Shown here piece by piece: positions 34,661 to 48,418 of a stretch of DNA of 64,000 bases. The notes beneath the pieces are model-generated. The model searched no databases and had not been told where the DNA came from. It was given only the letters and a program-made list of their open reading frames with translations. Both the position numbers and the translations under genes were made by a program. Each line of letters begins with the position of its first letter. The stretch's first letter is position 1. The stretch covers positions 21,017,640 to 21,081,639 of the forward strand of contig NC_135781.1 in the NCBI RefSeq assembly GCF_028453695.1, written 5' to 3'. This DNA comes from Augochlora pura (taxonomy: Eukaryota; Arthropoda; Insecta; Hymenoptera; Halictidae).

Positions 34661-36480
34661 GTCAACGTTCTGGCAATCATCTCGAGCGGGTTAATTGGAA
34701 CTGTATCGAAGTTAGAAATTATCAAACCGAGTAAAGCCGACTTACTCGTGCCCGACGAAATCAAATGAACCGCTGGTTGACGTTTAATCTAACCGAATAG
34801 ACCGAAAACTTTGCTAACGAAGAGAGATGTGTATTGAGATTTTGTTATTTGAATAATTCTATTATTTGCATTACTTTAGGGGCTGGACAGTGCAATTATA
34901 ATGTCTGAATAACTAACTTTGAAAAAACGACGGGCGAGTAATTTATGTCAAAGGTTTTGATTTAGTAATATCGTTAAAGAACGAAAGAACTATTCGAGAG
35001 AACTATTAGGAGGAACAATCTTTTATTTTGTGTAAAGTATCGGAAAAAAGCGTCAATTTTATTTCGAGACATGTTTATATACATTAAGAATTGTATTATC
35101 CAGTTCTATCGAATATAATTTATTGTTGAGTAATTCGTTTGGTATTGAACATTTATCAAATTTGTTTTAACAAGTACATTTATTTCACTATAGCGATTAA
35201 AATTTTTGTAAAACTTACATATAAACTTCGGATATTTTAGAAAACATTAAATTAATTTCGTAAAAGAAGCTGCACACGTTAAGAAGAAATATATATTTGT
35301 TCTTAAACATTGATTCGTACAATAAAGATGTCCGAGGTATTTTCACGGTCTAGCTGCGGCTTTTATCAGCTGACTTTTCCGACGGTAGGTTAACGTTAGC
35401 TAACTACCATCGCGACGCTATAATAGATTTACATCGAGTCTCGGTATAATCCGCTGTAAAACAATTTGAACTTTAATCTCGGCGCTTTCAATTTCCCTCA
35501 CGTTCTCGTTAGGACGACATATTCCTTTGCGGGGGTCTGAGAACCGTTGCGGAAAAGAATGAGGCAATGGCGGTGTGCCGTGACTTCTCCTTGCACCGGG
35601 ATTATAATTCGCGACGTCGCGTCGCCTTCATTATAATAGTAATCAACGCGGCCGCCCCTCGTTATCGTTACTACTTAATAATTTAATTGTTCGGTGGCGT
35701 GCAGCCTTTATTGGGATATCTACGGCTGCATCGTGCGACGGTCGATCACGCCGTTGTGTGGGTTCGCTCGTGGCCGCACGACCAGTGTTTTATAAACGTG
35801 TTCTCTGCAGGAAGCCTCCGAGGTGCCGCGGAAAAATTGAATTCGGCCAAACACCGTTAAAGAGATGACAACAATAGCTCTGCACGTGGTTTCTGAATTT
35901 TCACGTTGCTAGTAGAAACAACATGGAATCTGCATAGCCCCTGTTAACTGCGTGCAACTATAAACATTCGCATTTTTCAAGTGTTATGTTATTTTAACCA
36001 CATCGATTTTACAATTTTTCAATTAAGATCACGTTAGATTGGATACGCATTTATATCAGACTTGAAAGAAGATGGAGCATAATTAATAATAAATAATGGA
36101 GCACGCTATTAAATTGCTGTGTGATTTAAAAACATTAAATATCAGATGGAACTGCATAAAATTACAATAAACTATGACTTTTCAATATGAAGGATTAACT
36201 GAATACGGTATAAAAATTATCGGTATAAAATCACTGATTGAGGATCGTTCTGCCAGAAAGATTCGAAGAGCTGTAATTAATAAATATAACTTCAAAGAAA
36301 ACAATCATGAAACGACAGATACATCTAAATAGTGAAGTAAAGCGCCTCCAAGTGCAAGAATCAACGTTTCGCTCACCGAGCAACTATCTTTTGTGCAAAC
36401 CGCAAATAAATTTGCCTGGTGATCGTTACAGAACGCACAAACGTGCAGAATAATTGAAGAGGACAGCGAGCCAAATAATT
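34660..36480. other. Intron 1: AT-rich with CpG-rich island at 35370-35850
   Basis: The island at about 35370-35850 mixes CpG-rich sequence with TAAT cores (for example ATTATAATAGTAATCAACG near 35628). It has few open frames and is a candidate regulatory element. The flanks are AT-rich with nothing recognised. Confidence 0.35.
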
Positions 36481-37410
36481 ATGTGAACGACGCGGGTACG
36501 CGCCTGTGAGCGTACTTCTGTCACTGGCAAATTAAAAAAGAAACAGCAGAGATTGCACGATATCGATTAAACATCAGCTTTCTCCATAAAACCGATAGAT
36601 TTCCTAATACTTGTGGACGGGGTTGTATATCTGTCGGTATAATAAAAACACTGGTTGAATGCGGTGGCGAGCGGGTGTGGCGGGGGCGGTGGGGTGGCGC
36701 CGCTGGGTGGAAACACTTCTCGTGGATCGATACGTGCGTCAGATTAAAGAGCGCGACAGGTGACAGTGGCTTTTACGAAGAAATTTCCGTCGAAACTTTG
36801 TGCCGCGCAAAGTGGCCATTGCGTTTCGTTCCGGAGATAAAAACCACAGAGAAAGAAGAGAGTGGGGTTCGGGGGTGGGACGGGCAGAAGAAGTCCAGAG
36901 ACAGGAGAAAATAAAAATCGAATAGAACGAGCGAGATAGAAAGAGATAGAAAGAGAAAGAGAACGAGAGACAAAGAGAGAGAGAGAGAGAAGGAGAGGAC
37001 AGGGGAAAGAAAGAGAGGACACGACGCGACGGCGAGACGCGCACCGGTGACGGTCCACGAGAAGACAAATTCTGTAATCCTCTTTGGTCGGCGAGCTAAG
37101 CCCTCTGTGTGACGGCGCATACCCTCTTCTTTCTCTTATTTCCTCCTCTCGTTTTGCCTCTCCTTGTCCCTCCCTGTCCTCCCACGCCGATCAAGGAAAT
37201 TAAGTTTCGAATCGACAGCCGTGCTTAAGTATAAACGACCGAGCGACATCGAACAATGTCGCGGAGAGGAAACAGGAATTTATTGGAAAGGGTTGGATCA
37301 TGGTCATGGAACAGAAATCGAAATCGCTGTCTCGTACAGCTGTTTCCACAGATCCATGTCGTCCTGTGTGAGAGTTAGAGGTAGGAAATCAAATTTCAAA
37401 CTGTGACTCT
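36480..37410. other. Intron 1 GC-rich island with GA microsatellite
   Basis: Contains a GATAGAAA/GAGAGA purine tract (about 36930-37017, with perfect (AG)8 at 36974-36990). The large antisense Ser/Leu-rich frames (36739-37120) are shadows of this repeat. No gene is supported. Confidence 0.45.
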
Positions 37411-40400
37411 TTTCAAATGTATTCTTGACTATAGCTTGCGAACTATTTGCAACTTATTAACCCCTATCATTAAACTTCAAATTTTATATACTGAGATAGA
37501 AAAGATGGAAAAAAATGAGTAAGTGAAATAGGAGAACAATGTAAGCATAAGATGAAGTTTTTAATATTATTACATTGTTTTATATTTATTTGAAACTATT
37601 ACAAGAAAGAATACATTTTGATTTAGGTATTGCTCCATAAGAAAAAGAAAATTAAGAATAATCTGACCCATTATTAGAATAAAAATGGTTAATTGTGTTT
37701 CGAAAGGTTATGTCACGTTACATTATATTTCACATTTCGCAAACAGCATAGCTATCTCCATCGCTGTGTGTCCTTAACATTCTTCAGCCGAGTTGATGCA
37801 CCAGAGGGCTCATAATGTTTTGCAAAAAAGCGTTCGCGCGCTCTACAATTTCGCGGAATGAAAACTGTAATAGTTTCTTAAATTATCACTTGGATCTTCT
37901 GATGAAAGTCTTCTAACTCGAAAAGGATTTGAATAAAATTAAAAACCTGGTTTCCATTTCCCTGTTCCACTAAAAATTCTCTTCACCGAGGTACTCCTGT
38001 TTACAATGGAACCGAGAGAAGTGGTTCAAAAGTAAAAGATAAAGGATACCGCGGATGACTGGTTTTCCCTAAAATTTTTGCCAGTATGCACAAAATTTTA
38101 TCTATTTTAGGAAGCATTTTCGAAACGCTCGATTAGAGAGGCTAAAATTGAAATGCGGAATATTCGCAACCAATAGTATGTTACATTATAAAATTTGTAT
38201 TACTGCCTTGTTCAAGGTACAAAAACAGTTACAACCACTTCCAAATAACTTGTAAATTGCATTAGTGTTAACAATACAGCTACATTAATTATATTATATT
38301 ATCTTTCTGTCTTGATCACGAGTATGGATTCGGTTTTATCAGGCGATTATTTTTACCTTGTCTTATACCAGCTTAGTACCATGCAGACAATTAGCTCCCA
38401 ATGATTACCATTCAGCAAAATTTGCAGAAGCTGGAATATTGTCAGTATCAATTCGATCGTTACGTACATCGTCCAGGCAGAATTCGTTCTGGCAAGTTCT
38501 GGCGGCTCATTCATTATGTCTCCCATGATCGGACGTCAGACAGTCAATTCCTCATCCGCAGAAATCAAATTCAGCTGACTGGTCAGCCGTGCATGCATTA
38601 AACGGACCGCGAGCAAAGGAACAGTGAAGTTAACGAAACAGGTGACGACAGTCGACCGGTTTATAAATAAGTTTAATGGTAATCGAAACACGGGACCTCA
38701 TTAAACGAGTTTACGCTCGAGAAGATGTATGTATAATTATTTCGGCAGGAAATAACAAATTAATCATCGCGAATCGTACCATGAAATATCTGTATTAAAT
38801 TCCAGATGTACACTCTATCGCTTTCATTAACTTTTAATCGAAGGAGCAATCTTTTCGCGCATTGTGTTACTCAAATATTTTGCCAGGTGAATCAGGTCCT
38901 CGATAACATCTCCATGTAAGTTATAATCGTTTTGAGACCTACAACATCGCAATTTTAATTGAGCTTAGACTATACTCAGTCTGTATCATTTATCAAAAAT
39001 GGAATCACGCATTTGAGTCGTCAGCAGATTCTAATAAATTAGTCTACATCTGAGTCTGATAACAACAATTTTCAATTACAAAATGTGTCTTATAATTCGA
39101 TTTGAACCTACTCTTGCATCAGAAATAATTTACATCGTATTTCGCTTCAACCTCACCATATTCCAGTCTTCGAAATACAGCGGTGTGAATAATTATAGAC
39201 TCAAAGTAACTTTTACATTTTTGATAATATTTAAAGAAACACTCAACAACAAATCATATTTGTATATTTCGATATTAGAAATAATAGAAGATAGAGATAT
39301 AAAAATATGTTGTTCCATTGAGTTTTCCCTTAGATATCAGAAACAACGTAAAAGCTACCTTGACCCCATAATTGTTTAGATCACTGTATTTTCACGAATT
39401 ACGAAATTACGCAATCAATCCACAAGTAAAAGAACAGGAGAACAATTTCAAAGATCTGTATCGCATTTTCGAGTATTCTTCGTAAATGTCCAAATTGTTT
39501 GCCACTCCAAAGACAATAGTTGCGTTGGCAAACAACACTGTGCATTCGAGAACTGACCAGCCAAAGGAACAAAATTGCTTCTCAAAGTTGTCGCTTTGAA
39601 AGGCCATCTCGTCGGGACCTGGATTTCACGTCTGACTGGAGTAATCGTTCAACGAAAGCGGTTCAATTTCGGGAAAACAGATTGTCGCCGGTATTTCGCG
39701 TTCACGGGGGAGCCGATGGTATCGCAACGGTGTAAAGCGGTCCTAGCCCCATTCGAGCTACTTAAGAGATTGACACGGGAAGATAGTATAATGGACGAAG
39801 TGGCCGGAGAGGATTCGTGGCCTCCTGGATCGGGCACCGGCTCTAATGGGCCAACACTGATCGCTGATAAATTTCGAAACGCCACGGGCCCCTTTTTGAT
39901 TCTTCCCCCGCGGCATTAAGCCAGTCAAAGAATCAATTATGCTCGATAATGAAATCGTGTTAATGTCCGCCGTGGAGGATTCTTCCGTTCGTCATCGAAT
40001 CTCGCCGGCCAAGATCTCTAAAGATAAGCGCTCGAATCACTACCTAATTTCTTTGATAACTTCCGCAAGGACACCTGCATAGAGGAAAAAATCATTGTTG
40101 CGCTAAGAATCTAAAATTGAGGATAAATGGCTTTTAATTGTTCTATTTTCATTAGAAAGAATGATTCAAGGTATCCGATAAATTGTTTGTCGTTCCATTA
40201 TCTTCACAGTTATAATGATTAAACATTTTTCTCTTATCACAGTTTCTTGGATGAAACATAAAATTTATATTTATTGTCAAAGTACAAAACGTTAATAATT
40301 TTCCTAATAGAATTAAGAACATTTTATTTCTTGTATATCATTATTTGTTTTCGATCGTAGATTATTGTAACTAGAATGCGACACTCATGAGGGTTATAAA

Positions 40401-43400
40401 ATAGCTATTACATCAAATATAAAGTTATTAAGGAAAGGAATCAATGGCTACTAATTTCACGATTTAGTCCACATCATTTTTAAGACGCATAAACATCTGC
40501 AATCTAATGACAACTGAAGATTCAAATTTTGTTTATCGCACTGAGTTAATTATCGCTTGCGTCAAAACTGTCGTAACAGCCCCAAAGTAAGTCTGTGAGA
40601 CCCCATTTCTTCAGACATCTTACAAATTAAATCACGAAGAAATTTTTCTCTGGAACGTAAATTATAATTGTGATAATTAAAATTTTGGATCAGTATTAGT
40701 ATTTAGAAATTGGATGTTAATTTTGAGAAAATGTTCGAATAATACGTTAAAAATATGAGTTTCCGCGGTCTGCGTGCAAGAACAGAGAATACTGGGTGAC
40801 ACTATCGAGTTTTGCTTGCGAGGCTAACATTGTCAAGTCGAGAGGCGGCTGTGTTCCTCGTCATTAACGCCGATTTCCAATTACACCGTGAAAACTTTCA
40901 CTTTGCGACGCGGTGTCGCCTTTAATCCACGAAAACTCGAGCCACTTGGAGCGATACACTCGGTGATCTCGATATAACGCAACAGCGACGGCGCACCACC
41001 ACTCTGCACCTGCCCCGTAGAATTTAATCACGATGGTTACTCTGTCCGACCGAAACCAATTATTGCGCAGACGTACTCACACACCCGGAGCCCGCTTACA
41101 CCGCCCAGTTATGCGGACGTTCTACGTGCACCTACACAAATCGACATAACCCGCTACGAATATAATATACCCACATTAATTTTACTCCGAACGCATCCAA
41201 TTCTCCGTGTTTATCGTCGCCGAAATCCTCTCTAGCTGTTGACACTTTCTTACTATCATTCGTACGTTTGTTCGCGAGAAAATGTTGCGATTATATTTAT
41301 CCCAGTTGTACGTCGGAGTTTAAATTTCTGTTATCAACAGATTATAATTAAGTTAATTTCGCTGGAACTATATCCCACAATATTTAGCTATTGACTGTAG
41401 AGACTTCTGTCATTTATGGTGCGACATTACTTTAGAAAAGTAGACCCGCGTTCCTCAAACGACATTTAACATCAAGTCGAGACGCAAACGATAACATAAA
41501 CTTCTAAAAATTCCCATCCGTAAAATGTTTAAACTGTGAAATAAAAATCCTGGAATGTCGCAACGGTTACAGTAGCACTCGTGACATCTGAATGAAGACG
41601 TCTGGTTTCTGGAAGAACATTTGTCGGAACCAGATAAATGGAACAGTTGTCATTGACATGTGCAAAAAGGGCCGCGGAAGTTCGTTAAACGAATCCCTAC
41701 GGATCAGAATGGGATGCTATTTTTGCTTCAGCGAGTTTCGATATGTTTATATTTCAGGCATGATAACGATGGCTGTAAGTGAATGAACCGCTCGCATGAA
41801 AAAATAGAAGACGTACGAGCAGTTTCGGATAATATGTTGCCTGGAATATCAGTAGCATTCATGAACGATAACAATTCCGTGGTCGTTTCGAATCCAGACT
41901 TCCGCCTCAATTGGCATCGCGCGGGATGATAGACGCGCGTCAGAAATTGAATTACTACGTGGAACCTTTACCCGGAAATGGCGGAGTTCGTGTCAGGAAC
42001 TAGATCTCGCGTAATTGATCAAAAAGTTGCGGGGCTCGAATAAACGATCAACGGTTCGAAACTGGAACTCGTTTCCATGTCTTTCCGACTATTCCTCCGA
42101 ACAGGTTTGATCAAACGTTTAATAAACCATGTAGTGCTCGTCTTGCATAACGCAGCTTGCAAAACTTTTTAGGGAACGCTGAATGTTTGTACAGGAAGAC
42201 ATAGTGAATTAAATTCATTACAATGGAACACACTTTTAGATTACGCCTTATATAAAAATTTATCTACTACAGTTTCATAGAAAATATATATGTACTTAAT
42301 TGCACACCGTGGTCCTTGTTAAATAATATTTTCAGGTACATAACGCCGTTTTGACATTCTTTTAACTGCTCTATGACTAAGCTGTTTGGGTTAAATCTTT
42401 TCACAATTTTTGTAATATATTAATATACAGAAGTTGTATATTAGCTACCAATATTGTACGCAACAAATACTAATAAACACTTGTGGTTGTGGAATGATGG
42501 TAATACATGCTCTAAATGCAAACAGATTCATTGTAGTTATTCATACACTGTTTATTCGATAGTTAAAGTATTCTCTTGTTTCAGATATGGTAATATCTAA
42601 AACAATTTCATTTTTAATTACGTCAGAGTTAAATAATACTAATAGGTTTTGATAATGTACATTAATAAAGTATAAAGATTATCACGGACATCAAAACTGT
42701 TTAGCAAGTTTAGTAGTAATTTCTTTTTCAACTTTTCTATGGTAGTGTATCGATAGAAATGAAACAAGTGTCCGTTTTCAATTTGTATAAAAAACCATCG
42801 CTTAAAAAATTGTATTCCAAATCTGAATACATTCATATAATAGTAAAAAATACTCACTTGTCGTCACAATAGAGAAAATGACATAACTAGAAACGGAAAC
42901 TTCAAATGGTATAATTTAATGGTCCTCAATCTATGGTTTCGATGACTACACAAAAACGTCAAAAGATCAACAATTCAAAGCAATAGAGTCATATTAATTT
43001 CTATTGTTAAAGATTTCGCAAAAGGTTGTGAATTTTAACACTTTATTTACCGATAGCATACTATTATAATTGTCGCCAATTTTGAAAAGTCTTTATTAGA
43101 AAACTACAGAGTGTTTATCATTTGTGTACCAATGCCAAATCGGACACGATATTGCCTTTGCGCTAATAATTACGAATTACGTCGTTCGAAAAGTAATATC
43201 GTATTCCGAAGGAAAAATGAAGGCGCTTTTCAATATCTAGAGTACTCATTCATATAATGACCATTTTATTTTATAACTTTCTGAATAGACGAACAAATAT
43301 TTTTCATACATTAACATCAGTGTAATCTTATTACTATACAAATACATTAATAAAAAGTTACAAAGTACTATTTATTATTATATAGCATAATTGCAATAGA

Positions 43401-43590
43401 TTACTTTGGGCGCAACTAGAATTCCTTACATCGCGTCGGTGTTGAGAAGTTAATGGCAAACAATGAAGAATGAAATTATTTTCCGAACAACTTAATATTT
43501 CTAAGTAGATATAAAGAGATCCTAAGGTGACAAATAGGAAAATAATTTAATTGCACATACAATACCATAGCAAATTTTGAAACAAACAGG
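37410..43590. other. Intron 1: long mainly AT-rich interval
   Basis: Over 6 kb with no recognised exon. GC-raised patches occur at about 39580-40030 (overlapping frames on both strands at 39575-39919 and 39649-39885, no domain), 40760-41280 and 41580-42130. The final 1.4 kb is very AT-rich. No transposon termini, RNA genes or notable repeats were seen. Confidence 0.4.
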
Positions 43591-43599
43591 GATTAAACA

Positions 43600-44420
43600 C
43601 GTTGAATCACAAAGGATTGAGGTTATGTCGTGACGAGACATTGAAGACCACTGGTCCAATCTTGCAGGGTCCGGATCTATTGAGATCGAGGGTGCCGTCG
43701 CCCTGTCCCTTTGAATTTGAGACGATCGTTCGAACCCGAAACAGAAGTTCCTCTATACATGCTGGCGTCGTCGAAGGGGCTGGGAATACCCGGAGGAATA
43801 AGGGTGCGGAACCGTGTCTGGTAGCGTGGGTGCTCTAAACCGGAGGAGGCGAAGGAGCGTACCCCGAAGCGAAGGAGGACGACGGTGTTGGCACTCTCGG
43901 GGGCCATTATTGATTGTTGTTGATAATTAGCCGGTACAGGCGCGTCAATCACGAGGCAAGGCGAGGTTATTAGGCTGTTGGTTAGCACCGGGCCGATACC
44001 GCACACAAGCACAGCCAGGATACGTGCTCGTTGCGCAGCTGTCCGTGTGTGCTCGGGAACGCCGCCGCCATTGAGCCACCCGATTACCCCCCACAATTCG
44101 ATCTAATGCGCTACGCTGCGACGCGAGAGAAGGTTAATTATGCAGTTAATGAGAGCCTGAATATATATACCCCACGGGGTGTCGGGGCCCATCGGTGAAA
44201 AGAGAATCATTCGGTGCTCGTCCGGATTCGATTGTTGGATTTGGTTATGGATCGGCAGCACCGGAAAACGGTCTTCCATTATCCTTCCGCTTTGAATTAA
44301 TCGCGTTAGACTCGCGCCGTTTTACATGCTTCGTTCGCGCTGCGTATAGTTTACTCATTGAAAACACGACGTGCGTCCACTCGAAAGGAATTCGCTCTGA
44401 TCGATGTAACAATGTTGTCC
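43600..44420. other. Intron 1 CpG-rich island, candidate regulatory
   Basis: About 800 bp of GC-rich sequence with TAAT/ATTA cores (for example GTTGATAATTAGCC near 43919 and AATTATGCAGTTAATG near 44135). Frames on opposite strands (43602-43838 on +, 43677-44096 on -) overlap and have no domain. Confidence 0.35.
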
Positions 44421-44429
44421 CTCCTCGTG

Positions 44430-46610
44430 TTACCAGTGCTTCAAATAATATCTTTTAGTTATAATAGAAACTGCGTAATTATTTATCAGTAGACTGCCAA
44501 TTTTTGCGTAAACAGTAAATGTCCTGGGTCAATCGCAAGAAACAGGTATAATATAAATATTCATTTTCTCTATTAATAATTTTGTATTTCACGAATATAT
44601 TGTACTTTTGCCATAAATACAATCTAGTTATTGAAATACGTAATGCAATCAGATCTTTCCATTAAACGCGTTTTTATCCGTACTGGGCATATTTTATTCG
44701 AGTAACAAATGCAACTTCATTCGTAATACATTTGAAAGATTAGTTGAATAAGGTTACATCTATCTTTCAAAGTCTGATATTTACATTTACTTGCATCAAG
44801 AAATTAGTATGATTAGTATCTGTTAGTCGTCTGTTGCACCTGGAACTTAAATTTATTAGCCCTCATATGTTTCTTCAGAATAATTGCTCAAATGGTCCGA
44901 AAATAATACTGTCCGTAGAAATGTATAACAATGAATCTTGAAAAACAGAAGATGGAGTAACTGAAACTGAATGGACACTTGTTAAAAGATAATGAAGGTT
45001 GATTGTTTGGTTGATGAAATTGTCGCGCTCCGAAGTTACATATGCAGGAAAGTGGTGAAAAGTAATTGCTACCAAGACCAAGCAACACTTTCAGACGATC
45101 GTGCTTTTTTAGCGCAAGTAGATGGTTCGCACAACCAATAAATGAAACCGTCGACTCACTACACATTGCTATATTTTATAAGAGTATTAATAAAATGCTA
45201 TCTGCAAGGCGGTCGAAGAAAGTGTTTATTAGCTGCGATGGTGGGGTGAACGATCGCCAATTGCTCGCGCGACCCTGCAAAATCAATTTCTTCCCCGATT
45301 ACAGTGTTCACGATCATGGACACTGTAATAAGAACGGATAATGGGAAGGTGGCGTAATTTACATGGAAAATGACCATGTAATGGTTGATCGGGAGTACAA
45401 GTTACGCGGTCACCTGGTAGAACTTACGTATAATAACGACGGTGAAATGTTGCGGCGAGCTGTTTACCGATACCCAATAAATCCACAAAAACCTTAAATA
45501 ATTAACAGTAACAACCACTATATTTCCGATCGTTTTACTAAACTTCTTGTACTTCGATGATTTCTTTCACAGATACGTTTAACACTTTTTCGTTCTTACT
45601 CCTCTGCAGCCCGAATTGTTTATACGATTTCAGAATAATACATGTAACTCAAAACAACTAAATATTAACCTTTAAATATAGATCACCAATGAATTTATTA
45701 TTTTTAATAAAGCAGGTGATAAAAGAGAACACAACTTTTCTATCATATTGCAGTTAAACGTGAAGTGACACTAGAACGCAATGATGAATCTGTACTTGCG
45801 ACTTCAAAATTACACAGAGCTACGAAAGGTTAATAATTTCCCTTATAAAACGAAACAATTCTTGTTTCTCACACGTCTCCATTTACTTTAATTTATGAAT
45901 TTTCATAACAGTGGAATCAGGTTTCGTTTCGATTTGAAAGATATGCACAACAATGATGTTTGAGTAAATGATACGCGAAATCGAGAGTCCGACTTGTTAT
46001 AATGCGAGGGTTCTTTCCACTCGGCGCGCGAATTGTTCCCCGGGAAAAATTCTCCGACATCGATCGATCGTGTAAGAAACGAAGCTGGGAATTGCTCCAT
46101 TTTCGTCGGACGAAACCGAGTCGTTTAATTGGCTGTATATCGGCGGATTCGCGACACACCACGCAAAACAACCAAAACCAGAGCGTTCCGTTTTTGCAGG
46201 CCACCGCTCAATTTCCGTGGCGCGACACTGAACATCGATCAAATGCTGTTGGAACGTTGATTCCAGCGATAAATTGCCGAATCTCGCGTAACGAAAAATC
46301 TAGCGACATTCACGGTGGCTTATAGAAGAGAAACGAACGGATTTGCAACCTTTGGAAAGCGCTTGAAAACTTTTAAACCTTGACTCAGAAGCAATAAAGC
46401 TACCTTCGCAATTGTGCATAGTATATGCCGCTGCGTACCTTGCTTTTACAATGTTTAAATGTTTGAAAGAATTTGAAAGAATATTCTAATTTCACATATT
46501 TTGAAAATTTTACGATTCTTATAATGGCCATTGTTTTATAGAATGGTAGCGAAAGATGCCAAGAGAAGATGATAGTTTCTAAATGTCAAAAGAACGATGT
46601 AGTTTCTAAA
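44430..46610. other. Intron 1: AT-rich with GC patch at 45990-46330
   Basis: Nothing coding recognised. The patch at 45990-46330 has four overlapping frames on both strands and no domain. Confidence 0.4.
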
Positions 46611-46617
46611 TAGATCA

Positions 46618-46637
46618 TTACTGTTTTAAAACAGTAA
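46618..46637. repeat. 20-bp perfect palindrome
   Basis: TTACTGTTTTAAAACAGTAA is a perfect inverted repeat with no spacer. Two copies of TAGTTTCTAAAT lie just upstream (46573 and 46600 region). Confidence 0.8.
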
Positions 46638-46639
46638 AG

Positions 46640-48180
46640 ATAGACACCAGTAAATTGTGATTGCTTGCTTGGACATTGAGGTGCAAAGATGGTCCATCGA
46701 TAATAGAATGTTAGATAGGAGTCATCATTTTAAAAATGATAACTGATGTCGTCCGGTTCCGAAATGACAGCTGATCTTGTATACTGTATATTTTTATCTG
46801 CCAACTTCCAAATTCATACCATTTTCCGTTACCACATGTCGAATCTTAAGGAAGACTAGAAAAATGGAGACTATATATTTAGCGACATACACTTCTATTC
46901 CATGACGGAATCGATAATTAATTATTCGCATAAGACTTGTTAATGTTCTGTTAACTGCAATTTGATGCGTGGATCAATTACAGCCCTTGCAACAGCTACT
47001 GCATTATGCACCGTATAATGGCGGAAATAATTACAAACCCGGCGTAAATCAATAATCGTCAAAGGTCCCTGGTGTTGCTTTAAAAATTGAATGACCTGCA
47101 CGAATGGATCGCTATTAAAAACGTTCCCGTTTAATTCCGGAATTGCTAAAATGCTACCGTGCATTCTTACGAGTTAGCCAGGCTATTTAAAACAAGCGCT
47201 CACGGTCATGCGACGTTAATAAATAATGGTTTTCAATAAAAGGACGAAGTCGCAAATATTTCAGACTGCTGTAATTTCGCTCGAATAAAATTGGGAAATT
47301 TCTCTGCCGTTGAATGCTGGTAGAACCGTGCGCAAATAATTAACTTCTGCACGCGCTTGCTGAGGTTTACTTTCTAATTATCCCGAAACTAGCTTTCTAA
47401 TAGAGAAAGAGACTCATGAGACCCATCAACTTTTTAAAAGTGGTATTAAACTATTTAAAATTTTTTGAGTTAGAAAAGTTACTTTGCCAGAGAACGAGTC
47501 GCAAATGTTTCCAAAAGTTGCAACTTAACTCTACCTCAGTTTTGATCGTAACTCATAAAAACGTTACTACGACTGCGGATATTTGTGCAAAATAATAATA
47601 GTGTACGCTTATTTCAAGATACTTATTTTTTCTCTGAAGCGTTTCAAAGAGTTGATAGTAATACAATAGTATTTTTAAATTGTTCAAATGATTCTGTTGT
47701 TTCGCATTCGATCGAAAACCACCATTTGTTTGTTTTTATTGTCATATTATCTAACTGTCATATTGCAGAAATTTTTTTTACCTGTTTTATAGTAAACTAG
47801 ACCTCTTAAAATCTTCAAAAAAAAATTCAACTCGGTTCGTCTAATTTTGAAAAAGTTGTTTCGTCTTATTCTTTGTCTGTAAAACCGAATAATCACTAAT
47901 ACCTTCCTTTTAGTTATTCTCCGCAAAATCTCCATATCCCCATACTCTGTACACTTTTATGTCGATTAAAATTTCGCAAAAGAAGGGTTAAAAAGTATAC
48001 GCCGAATTTTTCTACCGACTGTACGTTACCTGAAATAGGTAATAAATCAAAAAAGAATTCGAAAAATAGGATAACTGATCTAAAATTATACGGTATACAA
48101 CCCGAGCAGATTTCGCTGGTTTTTGTCTATCTTACGAATGATGATGTTGCCGTGTTAATCCCATTTTATTTGGGACAAAG
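46640..48180. other. Intron 1: last AT-rich stretch before exon 2
   Basis: Contains a 74-residue - strand frame at 46940-47164 with unusually protein-like composition but no recognised domain (see findings). Otherwise AT-rich, ending about 200 bases before the exon 2 acceptor, where GC content rises. Confidence 0.4.
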
Positions 48181-48418
48181 AACAGACAAGGGGAACCGGT
48201 CAGGAGAATGTCGGAAGCAACGGAACAGGATAAATTGACGCGCTCGCGAAATCCAGCTCGCTTGCGCGGCTGACGAGCGTTACAACACTTGTAATAGGTA
48301 GCATTATACGCGCATAATAGAGGTAATAGCTTGGACTGGATAAATCGATCACCATTACCGTAGCTATTAACCGTAACGACCGTTTCCGAGGAGACCTGAC
48401 CACTCCCGTGGGTTCCAG

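Larger units (their letters stand above)
20351..48418 (+). other. Rx intron 1 (28,068 bp, phase 1)
   Basis: Bounded by donor GTAACG after 20350 and acceptor TTCCAG ending at 48418. The donor departs from the GTAAGT consensus at position +5 and the acceptor polypyrimidine tract is interrupted, but the phases agree and the joined frame reads straight into the linker and homeodomain. No other exon was recognised inside. The intron alternates AT-rich deserts with CpG-rich islands, itemised separately. Intron loss or gain relative to relatives cannot be judged here. Confidence 0.8.

Noticed and set aside
36739..37120. Three overlapping antisense Ser/Leu/Phe-rich frames that look membrane-like
   Set aside because: They are translations of a GA microsatellite on the opposite strand.
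41870..41900. TTTCGAATCC string resembling a tRNA T-arm
   Set aside because: No matching acceptor stem, D-arm or anticodon arm upstream at the right spacing.
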